Assembly: GCA_024138015.1 (NCBI GenBank)
Contig: JAMXBB010000011.1
Coordinates: 66,664,308 to 66,728,307, forward strand
Direction: 5' to 3'
Source of the DNA: Lumnitzera littorea
Taxonomy: Eukaryota > Streptophyta > Magnoliopsida > Myrtales > Combretaceae
DNA length: 64,000 bases
How positions within the stretch are numbered: position 1 is the first letter of the stretch; each line of letters opens with the position of its first letter. Under the pieces are notes generated by a model, which worked only from the letters and a program-made list of their open reading frames with translations, was not told where the DNA came from and ran no database searches. This document shows positions 1 through 13,400 of this stretch, piece by piece. The position numbers and the translations under genes were made by a program.

Positions 1-1006
1 AGTCTTAGGAATCATATTTACCTCCTGCACATCATCATCATTCGGCTCAACCGCATCACCAGCCCCCACTCCAGCTATCCCGGTGTCCACTATTACCTAC
101 ATAACTAAAGCATGAATATCTACACCAAGTTCATCCTCATTCTCTATCTCTTGCTCCTCCTTAGGGTCTTCCTCTGGATCTTCTTCTTCAAGGTCTTCCT
201 CTGGATCTTCTTCTTCAAGGTCTTCCTCAACATAAACTCCATTCTCTTGGAGTTTAACTGGAGGTGGGTTTTCTGGTGGTAGTTCTTGTATCTCAGGCTC
301 AAGTTTAGGGTAAGGGTCTAATGCTATCTCTATACCTTCCTAGCAAGTTATGAAAACTGAGGAAACCAATCAATAATTCCTAGTGGGTACTGTTTGGGAA
401 TGTATAGGATGTTAGTTGGGATATGAGCAATACTAGCTGAGTATGGTCTCCCATCCTCTAACCTAGTAGGAAAATATCGTAAGGGCATCATTAAAGTTAC
501 AATTCCCTCTCTCTCCAACCATCTCTACTCAAAAGCAACTACAGCAATATACCTATCATACTGAAGTCCTGACTCATCTCCATCCACGCCCACTAATCCT
601 TCCAGTTATAGCACATCCCATCAAAAAATTTGTCAATAATCTCATCGATTGTCTTAAAGATATTCCAATCAGCTAGTTCCATCAATAACCGCTGTAACTT
701 AACCCTATAATCGATAGGGGACACCTCCCCATTCTAACCAAACCATATCCAACTAAGTACTAGTTCCCATCTTTGACCCTGTAATCGTAGTTAAAATCAA
801 TTAACATTTACTACACTAAACATCATGCTTACCGAAGTTTTCATATGCTTAATACAATCTTTTATCGCCCACTTAATACTACCTACTCTCAATATTCTTA
901 TAATATCTATTTCTTTTAAAGTATAACGCTTTAAAGCGAGTTCACTAAAACAACACTTTAAAGCAAGTTCACTAAAACTATGCTTTGATACTAATCGAGA
1001 ACTGTT
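1..1006 (-). pseudogene. Decayed coding remnant with acidic repeat, probably transposon-derived
   Basis: Read on the minus strand, this stretch has short protein-like runs broken by stops. One, at about 365-520, includes LRYFPTRLEDGRPYSASIAH. Another, at about 130-300, includes a proline-rich run followed by a repeated acidic segment (LEEEDPEED). No run is long enough to be an intact gene, and none has a clear start. The acidic stretch comes from a 27-bp tandem repeat. The stretch lies directly against the LTR-like unit beginning at 1007, so it may be part of a larger mobile element extending beyond the left edge. I cannot assign it to a family. Confidence 0.35.
165..228. repeat. 27-bp tandem repeat encoding acidic residues
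   Basis: A 27-bp unit starts at 165, repeats at 192 and partly at 219, with essentially no differences between the two full copies. On the minus strand each unit reads as LEEEDPEED, so the length is a multiple of three and the frame is kept. This suggests it expanded while part of a coding sequence. Confidence 0.75.
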
Positions 1007-3870
1007 ACGCCCCAAAGTTACAAAGCCGCAACAGTCCCACTATATAAACCGTTCTATGATAGTAATTGGCCTCACAGTGCCTATCATAGATATAATCTAC
1101 ATAAGGTATCAACGACTCCTCGCTTTGAAGTAAACAACTCAATCAAGAATTTAACTAGAGTTACAGTAAGTATTAAAACTTTAAGTCAATATATAATTAC
1201 ATGTACATTATTGTAGAATTCCCAAGTGATTCTACATCATATCATAACAGTCAGTTAATTTACATATCAAATATCAGTCTTAAAAATACTAGTAAGACTC
1301 TATATATAAATTAACTATTAGGTAAATTGATCTTCACACCTCCAGGCTTTAAAAGAGAACTAACCTTCGGATAGTTGTAGGGCAGCACATTAGTCAAAGT
1401 AACTAGAAGTCAGGACTTGCAAAAAAATCTATACGGGTATGAGCAACTATAGCTCAGTAAGTTGAATTGGAGACTCATGAATGTATATAAACACAAATAA
1501 AATTATCAAGCAATTATTTTTATGCAATGCAATAAGCAAGTGTCATCACATAAAGTAGTCCGGTCCGTTGCGAAATCAGAATAATTTCACCCGTTGTAAT
1601 CCGAGTTGAGGAGTTTTCATGTCATGTAACAAATCACAACCAAACCCAGGTTTGTGCAATGGAGACATTGCTTCTCCTAATATTATTCTTTAAACAAATG
1701 CGCTCATCCTCATTTAATTTGGCTAAGGATGGGGAAAAAACTAAATTGCTATCTAGTACTATCTTTTTCGAAAGTATCGGTGTTTGGTTGGAGAATCCTA
1801 ATGATCCCCTAAAAGGTTACGATGCATGACAATTTAGGGTATTAGGGTCGAGTAGGATTAGGTTTAATTTAGGGTGTTCAAACAATTTCACACCAATCTA
1901 GTCATAACAGTTATTAATCATAACACAAATTCCAACATGAAGTCAGTTTCGCAAGCACATGCATAAAATTACTTACAATCATAATTATACACAGTTCTAA
2001 GTCTCCGAATACTCTAAAATAGTACTCTAAATACGATGAAGTAGTAAACCCAACTTGTCTGGAATTCTCGTTCGCTCAATCACTCAATTGCAAGTTGGTT
2101 CACCTTCATGTTTCCTATAATACAAATACGTCTTTTTAGTACTTATACTTTGATGATACATATTCTAAGTTATGGTTTAACTCACTTCTCCATATATACC
2201 TATTATTTAGTAATAATTCATTCTACATTAGCTTGGGGTTTAGTGTTCGGTTTCTAAATTAGAGTCCAGTTTTAGTTCTAAATTGTTTTTAACTATGAGG
2301 AATCCTAATGTGAAATTAATCATATTAAGCTTGACTATTCTAATATTATACTAGGTCTTAATTTTATATTATAACCTATTTAGTACACTCTAATCCTAAT
2401 TAGGATACCGGATTTTACTCTCAATGTGAGAAAATCTCACATTTTTTATCCAATTACCTAAAATTAATTTTTGTACCAGATTTATTTTGTACTAATATTA
2501 TTATCATATTATCCAATTTAACCTATTATTTCATATTTATTAAAATCCCAACTTCACATATTACTAAATTTCCTACAATTACCACATAATTCCCATATTA
2601 ATTAAATTAACATTTCAAATGTTAGGATTAGGTTTTCACATCAAAGATTAATATCCTTAAACATTTAATTACCCTCTAAGTCAGTAATTAATCATTTAAT
2701 CACTTAATTAAGCCAAAATTACCTATTTTCCTCATCATTTTAAGGCTAAAAAAATTACTTAAAATTTTCGAAAATTAATTTTTAAAAAATGGCTTCATAG
2801 CATTATTTTACATCGCTTAAGTATTTTACAAAAAAAAAAAATTGTGTTTCAAACTACACTCCCAAATTTATTTATTTCTAATTCTAAACATACTTGGTTT
2901 TGTCCAATTCCTTAAAAACGCTATATTTACAGACATGATTAAACTTAATCATTATTTTTCCCTAAATTTACATACAATAAAACATTAGAATAATAAATTT
3001 CATAATTTTCTGGGCATAATTAATAATTTTAAGGAATTGTGCAAAATTGAAGGAGACTTGAGACTTACCCGGTTCGAGAGCTTTTTGGCCTCTAACACCG
3101 GTTCAGGTGTGTCGGCCGATTTAGGTGGTTGGTGTGGAGTGGGGTGGTCGTGGTGGTTCGGTTCCAAGTGGTCGTAATGTGTAGGTTTGGCCTACTTACC
3201 TTAATTATATAAATTTGGAAAAAAAAAAATTCTAAAACCCTAATTTCCCTCTCAATTTTGATTCTCTTAATTTTTTTCAATTCCCAACCGACCAAATGAA
3301 CTCTGTAAATTTTCTTGCTATTTATAGGGCCTTAAAGCAATTATAATGCATTAATTTAGACAAGACAATGCCTATATCTCTACTATTTTTGCTTTATAAG
3401 TGTTTGTTTTTTATTGGTTAATATTTTCTTTCTTCTCCCCTTGTTGCCACAACTTGATCTAGATGATTTACTATCTCTTTGATTTTTCCTTAATTTTTTT
3501 AATAATTATTTGGTAAATTTTTAGCTAATTTCAAGCAATTTAAGTAATTTTGCGTATTTTTACTTACACGTAAATACATGTGTGGTATAAGTAAACACTT
3601 CTAAATATTATTTAGGTCATTCTATGATTTTTAGTATACATATAATTTATCTTTAGCAATTTATTAGTCATTGGAATACATTTTACGCACTTTTGATAAA
3701 TTACAAGTAATATACTTAAAATTTGAAAAATTTATATTCTCTTATTTTATTACTTATTTTCTTAAATTCAAACTTACGGAGTCACTTTTACTAATATTTT
3801 TAGCTTTAATTTATAATTTAGGTTTGATCAAATTTTTTAACCGATTACCCTAAACTTTATGTATTAAATT
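1007..3870 (-). mobile_element. LTR-like repeat unit, copy C (truncated by the gypsy element)
   Basis: The plus strand begins with TGTTACGCCCC at 1014. This matches the inverted outer end of copy A (TGTCACGCCCC, complement of the sequence ending at 48113), and the two stay alignable for over 100 bases. Further shared anchors in the same order are the block around 1690-1800 (compare 47240-47330 and 48800-48870), a GC-rich island at 3070-3200 (compare 45480-45600 and 50530-50660) and a TATA-like box at 3319-3326 on the minus strand. TG..CA-type ends and an internal TATA box fit a long solo LTR, but no retrotransposon coding sequence is visibly linked. The far end is lost near 3870-4236, where the gypsy element begins. 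Divergence is high. Confidence 0.5.
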
Positions 3871-4387
3871 CGATCTTACGATTATTTGGCTCATATTTAA
3901 GGCTTACAAAAGCCCCTGAAGTCTTACAGTGCTTTACTGAGATACCTGAAAGGTCGGTCTACAGTTACCGAGTTTTATGGTTAGTCAGCACTAAACTCTC
4001 TATGTTGTATTGAATGGATCTATGGCCTTGAGGCCTTGATAGTGTGATCTCTCGGCCTTTCGGCAGATGATAGACTTGATATCAAGTGTCTACTTTTCTT
4101 CCTTTTTGGCCTTCTGGAATCATCGTGACCTCAGTAAAAATGAATCGTCCTTGGTTTCGAACAGTTTGGCCTTAGTTTGCAATAGGTTGGCTTTAGCTTC
4201 CGATAGGTTAGCATCGGCCCGGAGATAGTCGCAAGCTGATTCCTATCATCGTCAATGCATGGGGACCCTTGCTTAACCTTTGACTATCATTTATCTTTTA
4301 AATCATCTTGAGGTTCGGACCCATTCCCCTTTAATTTACGCAACACTGGATGTTGTGTGTTCATCTACAATCGTGTTCGTATCATCT

Positions 4388-4404
4388 TAGTATGAGAGCT
4401 TGGT
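4388..4404 (+). other. Degenerate primer-binding-like site (initiator tRNA-Met type)
   Basis: The bases TTAGTATGAGAGCTTGG directly follow the LTR-matching segment. They resemble the plant retrotransposon primer-binding consensus TGGTATCAGAGC with three or four changes. Position and context fit a Ty3/gypsy leader. Confidence 0.45.
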
Positions 4405-4709
4405 TATGTTTGACCAAGTTTCTATCACTTTGTACTCAGAGAGATTTATTGCTATTTTCATGTGTTTTAGAAGTTTTGTTGTTATTGTGATTAATTGAAG
4501 AGTGTTTGGTGTTAAGGAAATTTCATGCTCTATTTTCCCCCATTTCTTGTACGTAGAATAGAGTGTAAGTTTTTGTTTGTTTATCGTGTGTAATTGATAG
4601 AACGGTAGGAGTGTTAGGTGTTGTTTTATTATTGTTATTCCTAGAATGAACTTTGAATGGTGTTTTCAACTGTTAATCTCTTGAAACAGACTATAATGTC
4701 AAATTTTAG

Positions 4710-7700
4710 TGTTTAAGGAACTTTCGATAACTAAGAGAGTGGAGCTTATAATGGTTAGGGTCAACAAGGAAGCTTTATAGCCCAGTTAATAGGTGACCGA
4801 CTGGATAGACTCACTGACCTTATGTCTAACCTGGTGATTGTCATAAACAAAGATAGGTAGTGAGCCAGAGATGGTCCATACAGAGGATGAGCCGATGAAC
4901 AGCCCAAGAGAGGTAATGGTCGATATGGTTGAGCTAATGCCTTAATTCGACTACCTTAAGCTAGAGGAGTGGATAGAGTTGCTAGGTATAGACTAGTACT
5001 TGATCAAATTGAAGAAGCAGAGGAGGAAGAAGGACATGAGGTGGAGGAGTACTATGAACCAGAATAGAGGAATGTTCGAGCTCCGATAGTAGAAGGGTTA
5101 AGGATGCGTATTCTAAGTTTTTATGAAAGTGATGACATAGAAGACTACCTATACTGGGTAAATAAAATCGAAAAACAGTTTGAATGCCATGAGGTGCTTG
5201 AGAATGCTAAGGTTAGACTTGCTGTGCTTGAGTTTACTGGCTATGTCACCTTATGGTGGAAGAATATGTAAGCCACATGTAGAAGAGAAGGAGAACGTGA
5301 AGTTAAGAGTTGGGATGAAATGAAGAGTCATGAGGAGAAGATTTGTTCCAAGCTATTATTTGCAAGATACATTTAAGAAGTTATAGGAGTTAAGATAAGG
5401 TGGATCGAATGTTGATCCCTATGTGAAGGAATTTTAGATATTAATGATCCGATGTAAAGTTGTTAAGCCTAAAGACCAAATTGTATCTCAATTCAACAGT
5501 GGGTTGAAGTACGAGATTAAAGATATTCTAGAGACTATGGACATTAGATTACTTAATGAAGCTATCTGAGTTGCCTAGAGAATCGAAAAGCCCTAATTAG
5601 GGAAATTTTAAGCTCCAATTAGTTGGCCTACCCCCAACCGATCTGTTCTGAGTAGACCTGTGCAATCAAAACTTAGTAAGGTTGCTGTGACTTGACCTGC
5701 TTAAGTTACCTGAGCAAAGGAGAAGGAGATCTTGAAGAAGTTTGAGAAAGGCCAGAGCTCAAGAAGGAAGATAAGTGAGATAAAGTGCTTTAAGTATTAA
5801 GGATTTGGACACATGGCTGCTCAATATCTAAATAGAAGAACCATGGTAATCCAAGGTGAAGTGCTAACTATTGAGATAGATAATATTGATGGGGAAGTAG
5901 AATAGTTGTAAGAGACCGAATAGATAGAATAGTCCGAAGAGGGGGAAATCATCTATAGTGAGGAAGATAACTTTATGCTGCCACCCTAGTGTTAAGAAGA
6001 ACAATGAGTATGAGTCTTGTGCCTAAGTATAAGCAGTGAGAGAATTTATTCCACATTAGATGTAAGGTGAAAATAGGTCATTGTGTGCAATGATTGTTGA
6101 GAGTGGCAGCTACACTAATGTAGCATTTGCTTTCATGGTCTAATAGTTGAAGTTGCAAACCAAACCCCACCTAAGCCTTGTAAGTTGCAATGGCTCAATG
6201 ACAAAGGAGCCTTATAGGTAAACAAACAAGTATTAGTATGATTAATATTGGGAACTATCGAGATGAAGTGTTATGTGATGTGTTGCTTATGAGTACATCT
6301 CATATTCTGCTTAGATGAACATGGATGTTTGACCGTAGTATGATATACGATAGAAGAAAGAACATATGTTCCTTAGAGTACGAGGACATGAAGGTGTAGT
6401 TGAGCCTTATGACTACCAAAAAAGTTAAAAGCATGTAAATTTGGTTGAGCCAAGTTTTGAAGAAAGAGGCTTTGGTGATGACTCGACCTAAGTTGAAGAA
6501 AGAAATAGAGCTTGAAGGGCTGACCTATTTGTTAATTAGAATGTTACTTGAGATGAGGGGATCCGAGCAAGAGCTACTACTTACTGAGCTGAAAACCTTG
6601 TTAGAAGAGTTTACTAACTTGTTCCTAAAAGAACTGCCTAAAGGTCTGCTTCCCCTCTGAGGTATTGAACATGCAATTAACCTACAACTAAGAGCTGAAT
6701 TGCTGAACAAATCTACCTATAGGCTAAACCTTGAATAAGCTACTGAGTTACAGAAGCAGGTGGATGAGCTATTGAAGAAAGGGTATGTATAAGAGTCTCT
6801 ATGCCTATATGTTATGCCGACCTTGTTGGTACCAAAGAAAGATGGGACATAGAGGATGTATGTAGATAGTTAAGTAATCAATTATATCACCATCAAGTAC
6901 CAAGGCTTAATGATATGCTAGATGAGTTAAATGGACCATGACTATTCTTTAAGATTAATCTCAAATTTGGATACCATTAGATCAGAATGCGGGAAGGAGA
7001 TGAGTGGAATATTGCATTTAAAACCTGTCATGGATTTTATAAATGGCTTATGATACCATTCGAACTGTCAAATGTACAGGGCATATTCATGCAATTGATG
7101 AACCATGTGCTTCGAGAACTACTAAGGAGATTTGTGGTGGTATATTTCGATGACATCTTAGTTTATAGTCTTGATCTGAAAACTTACCAAGAACATCTTT
7201 AAGCAATCTTTTCGAAACTCTGAGCTGAAAAGCTTTATGGCGATCTGAAGAAATGTGACTAATGTTGACTTGAAGTGATCTTCTTAGGGTTTGTTATGAG
7301 TGGTGGTGGCATCCGAGTTGATGATGAGAAGATAAAAGCGATTATTAAATGGCATGTGTCGACCTGTTCAACCGACATATGAAGCTTTCATGGCCTGGCA
7401 CCATTTTATCGTAAATTTATAAGGAATTTTAGTACAATTGTGGCCTTACTCACCAAGCTGTCAAAAAAGAATGTTGAGTTCAGGTGGGGAGAGAAAGAGT
7501 AAAGGAGCTTTGAAGAAGTAAAAGAGAAGTTGACAACAACCTGTGTCTTAGCCCTATTGAGTTTTGACAAAGTGTTTGAAGTGGAGTGTGATGCATTTGG
7601 ACTAGGCATAAGTACTATGCTAATGCAAGAGGGCTGACCTATTACCTACTTTAGTGAAAAGCTTAGAGGAGCTACACTTAACTATTCTGTTTATGATAAA

Positions 7701-9026
7701 GTGTTTTACTCCTTAATCTAATCATTAATCATATGGCAATACTACTTACTACCTAAAGAGTTTGTGATTTACATTAATCATAAATCTTTGAGATATCTGA
7801 AGAGCCAGCCTAAATTGTCGTGAAGGCAAGCCAAATGGGTTGAGTTTATGGAGGGATTTTCTTATGTCGTGAAGTATAAGATTGGAAAGAATGATGTAGT
7901 GGACGATACCTTATCGAGACGATACTCCTTTCTAACTAATTACAGACTTGGCTATTAAGATTTTTAATGATTAAGGATTTGTATGCTGAGGATCCACATT
8001 TTGGTATGATTTATGTTAGGTGTAAAGAAGGTCGAACGCTAGATGACAATTATAGGGAGGATGGATACTTATTTAGGAAGAGGAGATTATGTACCCCGAC
8101 CTGTTCTTTGAGAGAACTGTTAGTGCACGAGGCACATAAAGGAGAATTCTTTGGACACTTTGATAAGCACCAAACTCATGAGGTATTATCCTTAAGATCC
8201 ATTTGACCAAAGATGATGAGAGATGTCTAAGCTGCATTGGAAAGGTATGTTACTTACAAAACTAACCCAGCAAGGGCAATATTTACCATTGCTGATCTCG
8301 ACCAAACCATGGTTCTAGCTGAGCATGAACTTTATGTTAGGTCTACTAAGGACATCCCGAGGGAAGGACTCTATAATAATGGTTGTGGACCGTTTCAGTA
8401 AGATGGCATACTTTGTGCCCTGTTATAAGATTAATGATGCTTCAGCTATCTCTTTTCTTTTCTTACAGCTGGTCATCAAACTTCATGGAGTACTTAGGAC
8501 CATTGTTTTAGACAAAGACCTAAAGTTCATAAGTTACTTATAGAGAACGTTATGAAGATGAATGGAACCAAGCTATTGTATAGCATGTCTTGTCACCCGC
8601 AAATGAATAGACAAATTGTGGTTGTCGATAGAATAGTGGGAACTTTACCTCGGGTTGCTGTTGGTCGAAACATAGCCGATTGGGATTTATACCTGCCAAT
8701 AATTGAGTTCGCCTACAACAGGATTGTGTATAGTGTCACGCATATGTCGCCATTTAAGGTTGCCTATGGGTTTAACCCTGAACTCCCATTGGACCAGACA
8801 CCCATTTTGAGCCTAGATGATGATTAAACAGTTGTACTACCGGACCATTTAAAGTGCTTGAGAAGAATAATCTTAATGCGTACAGGATTGAACTACCGGA
8901 AAAGTATGGAGTCTTTGACTCCTTTAAAATTGCTGACCTCCATCTGTACACTCCTGAAGATGAGTAATGTAGAGTTGAGCTAGATTTGATCCTAAATCTC
9001 AAATAACCTAGAGGGGATTGAACCAA
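4710..9026 (+). pseudogene. Ty3/gypsy gag-pol polyprotein remnant
   Basis: Gag is readable at 4960-5340, including DIEDYLYWVNKIEKQFE and LWWKNM. A damaged CCHC zinc knuckle (GFGHMAAQ) lies near 5790-5850, and protease-like sequence (VESGSYTNVASAFM) at 6080-6150. The RT segment at 6690-7200 carries VPKKDG and the catalytic YFDDILVYS near 7144. RNase H at 7570-7900 shows VECDAFGLGIS and YFSEKLRGA. Integrase at 7960-8830 shows a zinc-binding-like start, VVDRFSKMAYFVP, SCHPQMNRQ and EFAYNR. Final C-terminal sequence with FDSFKIADLHLY lies near 8920-8950. The frame changes repeatedly and stops are frequent, so no functional protein can be made. Domain order proves Ty3/gypsy. I do not assign a lineage. 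Confidence 0.9.
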
Positions 9027-9079
9027 TTACGTACTCTCGAGCTTAAAGACTTGCTTATATGGTTCGCTGAGCTGTTTAA

Positions 9080-9970
9080 GGGGAGTTAAACTCAAAAGAG
9101 CAATGCATTCTCCTGTTCGATTTGTTGAGTTACTTCACTCTCTACTACATCCGAGAGACTACCAAGGCAATCGACCTGTTGCCAAGTCAACCCCTCTATA
9201 ATACATATGTCTAAGGCCAAGTACTAAACCGGCATACTGCCTACCTAATACATTATTAAGGCCGATCTGACCCTAATCTCGAGCTGACCAACTAAGGTTG
9301 ACTTGACAATAGACCACCTCTTAAATCAATCCCTCCGCAATCTAGAACATTTAAGCTGTTGAACACTCGACCTCGACCTAAGCTACTCAAAGCCTACTTT
9401 ACTCAGAAAACCGCATCAATGGGATCACATAATGGATAGTTAACATGCTTTTTATTTGTTTAACATCCATATTGTCCTTTTTTGTAAACGAATATCCTTT
9501 TTGTCTAGTTCTAACTTTGCCTTTGTAAATTGTTCCTTTTCCTTTTCCTTTTCTAGTAGGATTCTTTTTATGATTTATATTAACCTAGGACTTACCCTAA
9601 TTGGGTCCTATAAATACTTACAAATGGTGATAGTTGCAATAGTTAATACCATTGATATTCAGACATATTCCTTCTTGCATGAGCTATGTGTCTTTGCTTA
9701 CTCTTGATTATTTTCATCTAGCCCATTGAACGTGGACTAGTGGACTAATGGCCGTGTCCTCTGGCTATACTTGTGCATTATATCAAGTGCGATCTAAGCT
9801 CGTGTAAGGTGTTGATGTATCATATGCATCGTTAGTATATGGGGATCCCCACTCAACCTTTAACTATTATTAATCCTTCGGATCGTCTCGAGGTTTAGAC
9901 CCATCCCCTTTTGGTTATTGTGATACTAGACGTCATGTATTCATCCATGGTCATGCTTGGATCACTTCCC
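9080..9970 (+). repeat. 3' LTR region of the gypsy element
   Basis: A purine run (AAGGGGAG, 9076-9083) just after the pol remnant is a plausible polypurine tract, so the 3' LTR probably starts near 9084. A TATA-like box, TATAAATA, lies at 9609-9616. The end of the region (9820-9970) matches 4236-4388. Only this last part is paired, so the left boundary is an inference. Confidence 0.5.
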
Positions 9971-10128
9971 ATAAAACATGTCGATATTACGATAACTTAG
10001 CCACCTCTCCTGTTGTGACAATATTTACGTATTACATTTTATGGATGTATATGCATATATGATAGAGAGAGATAAGGGGGGATAATAAGAGAAAAAAAGA
10101 TGAAAAATTTGATTCACAAACAGCGTGA

Positions 10129-10432
10129 ACTGGCCCTAATAGGACCGATTATAATTCCATGTGTTTTAGAACCGTGACCCACAAATTCCAGGCTAGTTTT
10201 GGTTTGGTTAGGCTTAATCCCTAAGTCTAAGTTTATGTAGTGAACTTTTAGTCTCAGGGTTTGACATATAAATTTGACTTCTACATGGTAAAATAGTTGG
10301 AATCCAATGCAATTAACCTTTTTTTTTTCATGTAAATTGGCCCTAGTAGGACCGATCACAATTCCATGTGTTTTGGAACCATGGTGTGTTGGTTCTGGGC
10401 AAGTTTTGGGCTAGCTAAGCTCGTTGCCTAAC
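10129..10432. repeat. Two ~90-bp direct repeats, 206 bp apart
   Basis: Bases 10129-10218 and 10336-10432 align. Both contain TTGGCCCTA/TGGCCCTA-type starts, then TAGGACCGAT, then AATTCCATGTGTTTT, then a TTTTGG-rich part. They look like a local duplication inside non-coding repeat DNA. Confidence 0.6.
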
Positions 10433-10493
10433 TATATAAGTTATTGATACAATTGGACATGGAAGTTTGTGAATTTAAAAAATATATATATTA

Positions 10494-13400
10494 AAACATG
10501 AAGACAACTTGAATACAACAAGGGCATATATTTAAACATTAGTGTATCATTTTTATTTTCTAGAAAAATTGTTAGAAAACCCAATTGTATAAGTTATGAA
10601 AGTAAATATAATAAAACCTACCCATATAAATTCATAGGAAACACCCAAACCCAAACCCCTACCTTTATAGTGATTATAGAATAGAAAATAACATAATTTC
10701 GAGAATACAAATCATGATATTGAATGCTATATATATATATATATATTTATATGTTACCAGAGGCTACTTGTTTATATTACATGGATATGGACATGGACAT
10801 GGATGCATTTTACATACAGTTAGACATAGAAGAATGGAAAATTTTAAATACCTTAGATTAGGGTTGGCATTTGTGTTACGATGTCATGTCTCGTTTTCGT
10901 GTTTAGAAAGCCTTAACCTATGATATAGCCTGTTTATTAATCGTGTATGAAAACATAAACCTGTAATTTAACCCATTTAATAAGCATATTTTGTGTCTGG
11001 GTTAAACCCATTTATTAATTTAAAAGTTATAAATAAATTTATAAAAAAACTTACAAATATAAAGAAAAGGCTGATAATAATATTTAAATACTGTTAAAAA
11101 AATGATATAGGATCTTATACGAGAATAAAATTACAATCCAAACAAAAGTCTTAGCGAAATAAAGTCTTAGCAAATATAGGAAATCGAAAAATTTATATTA
11201 CACAACATCACTAAATTAAGTGAAATCATGGCTTAAATAGATGTATCTTTTTGGTAAATAAAATAGGGGTTTTCCCAACTGTTGTTAGAGAATAGGCTTC
11301 ATGACTTAGCTACTATTTACTCTGTTGTTTAAAGGGCTACTTCTTTCTTTCTTTTTTTTTTTTTTCCTTGAAAGGTGAATTCTAGTTACTATTTGTATGC
11401 CTTGAAACCCAGGAAGCCATGACCTTACTACGTGTCTGCTTTAGAAGCCGATACACTAAGACATCTAATAACTTGCCACCTATCTATCACCTTTAAATAA
11501 TTATATAACTCCCAACCTCACAATAATAACTTCACAATTATCAGTTAAGGAGTGGTAAAATTATCCACCCATCTCCAAATACAAGATAACGATTTATGTC
11601 CTATTTAGAATTAAGAATAAACTAATCCTGTTCAATCATTAAAATAAAACTAATGACTATTATCTAAGGAGCCTTAAAGCTCCAACCAATACATAAAACC
11701 ATAAGGGAGTCACATACGGCCCTAAAATAAGTCTATAAAGTGAAGTCTTCAAAAATCTAAAGTAATATCCATAGCATCCAATCAACTAGTCTAATAGCTA
11801 ATTGTATCTTGACCCATCATTAAAATAGTAATAACTAGTCTCTTTATTATAATAGTAATAATAACAATCAACCTCTTCAAAACATTTAGTATTTTCCACA
11901 GAATTTGTACCTGCAACTGAAAAACAAGAATTTCCCTAAATTATGAGCTATGCTTAATACGGAAACATCAAATCATACAAGCATGATATACACAGTCACA
12001 ATTCTCATGCATTCATAATATTAGCTAATATAACAAACCACATTTATAATCTTTAGTTATGAATCGATAACTAGAACAAACTCAGCATGGCAAGACTTAT
12101 GATAACTTATGACTCTTAAACAAACAATATATATAATTACTATATAAATATTGGTGTGGGTTATACCCATCACCTTAGTAACCTTTCTTAGAATCTAATT
12201 AAGTCGTCTGAATAGGAAACTTCTGTAAGGGAAAGTCACATATGATCAACAGGTACCTCATAAACCCTTTTGGACCCTACTAAAGGGAGATTGAAGCTAA
12301 GGCAAACAACATACAATAAATAAATCCGAGCTTGAGTTAATTTTAGTTAAGCGATTAATCTAAACAAGCACAATAATCCTACATGCGCCTCATAATTTAA
12401 TTGTCATAACTACGTCTCAACTCCAAAACTTGACCATAAGTAATACCTCTTTGGTATTTCCTTCTAAACAAATTATTGTACCTTCACACAATTCTTCTAT
12501 ACATAATACTATACATATACTTTCAAATGTGGTTTAATCCTAATTTAGAGTAGTTATTGGAATGTTAGGATTAACAAAATACTTAGAATAGATATAATAA
12601 ATTATTGGACTATGTGTTATGGAATAAAGGTTAAAGTTTTAAGAACAATGAAAATGCTGGAGCACAACCGTAAACAAGTAATGAATTCATGCGGTCGTTA
12701 TTCTCTTTACTTGTAACACAACATGATTATACCCTAAATCATGGTCGTAAACCTTAGCCGTGATCCTCTTAGTTGTGATCCTCTTGGCCACTAATTCTTT
12801 CAATTTCATGTACACATTTCCTCCTTGATACATTCGTGAGAATCACGATTAAGATCATGCTAGTGATCCTTGGTTGTGATCCTTCTACTTTGCAAATCAC
12901 TAATTTGAAAGTACTCCTAACACCTTTCCAACAACAATCCACCCTTAATAATCCTTAAAACACTCCTTAACATTACAATCTAATCATCCACAACCCTTTT
13001 TTCCACTATTTTAATCCAAAATCTAGCAATTCTACACAAAACTGAGTTAAAAGCAAAGGTTTAAAATTACTTGTTTTTCCAACAAAGTAGCACTTAAAGT
13101 ACAAATCACCATCTCTTAAATGTTGCAAAACATGATTTCTTTAGGGTTTCTCATCCTTCCTTGAAGAAAAACGCAATTCGCTATTAGTATGTATAAAGAG
13201 CTTACCTAAGGTCCTTATTCTCTTGTGATCCCATGATTTTCCTTCATTCATAAGACCCACACATCAAAGATCCGATTCTTGAATTCGGTTTATGGAGGAA
13301 GCTTGAGAGTTCTCTATATTGTTAAGGTTATGTAAAGAAAAGAAAGAGAGATTAGGGATAGGGTTTTATTGTTTTGTTCATTATGTGTTAAGGAGAGGAA

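Larger units (their letters stand above)
4236..9970 (+). mobile_element. Degenerate Ty3/gypsy LTR retrotransposon
   Basis: The element has partly matching LTR sequences, a primer-binding-like site, and gag-pol remnants in the order gag, protease, RT, RNase H, integrase. That order is diagnostic of Ty3/gypsy. The segments 4236-4388 and 9820-9970 align: both have a TGGGGA-C motif, then TTAACCTTTGACTAT-like sequence, then GACCCAT-CCC, then a TGT-TTCATC block. They are taken as the 3' parts of the two LTRs. Sequence upstream of 4236 does not resemble 9080-9820, so most of the 5' LTR is missing or replaced. Many stops and frameshifts show a long-dead copy. Orientation is the same as the MBD9 gene downstream. 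Confidence 0.85.

Noticed and set aside
9456..9707. Small plus-strand protein in the gypsy 3' LTR
   Set aside because: Hydrophobic low-complexity frame that overlaps the LTR TATA-like box. Best explained as non-coding LTR.
10723..10810. AT and GGACAT microsatellites as functional features
   Set aside because: Short simple repeats typical of AT-rich plant DNA, with no sign of function.
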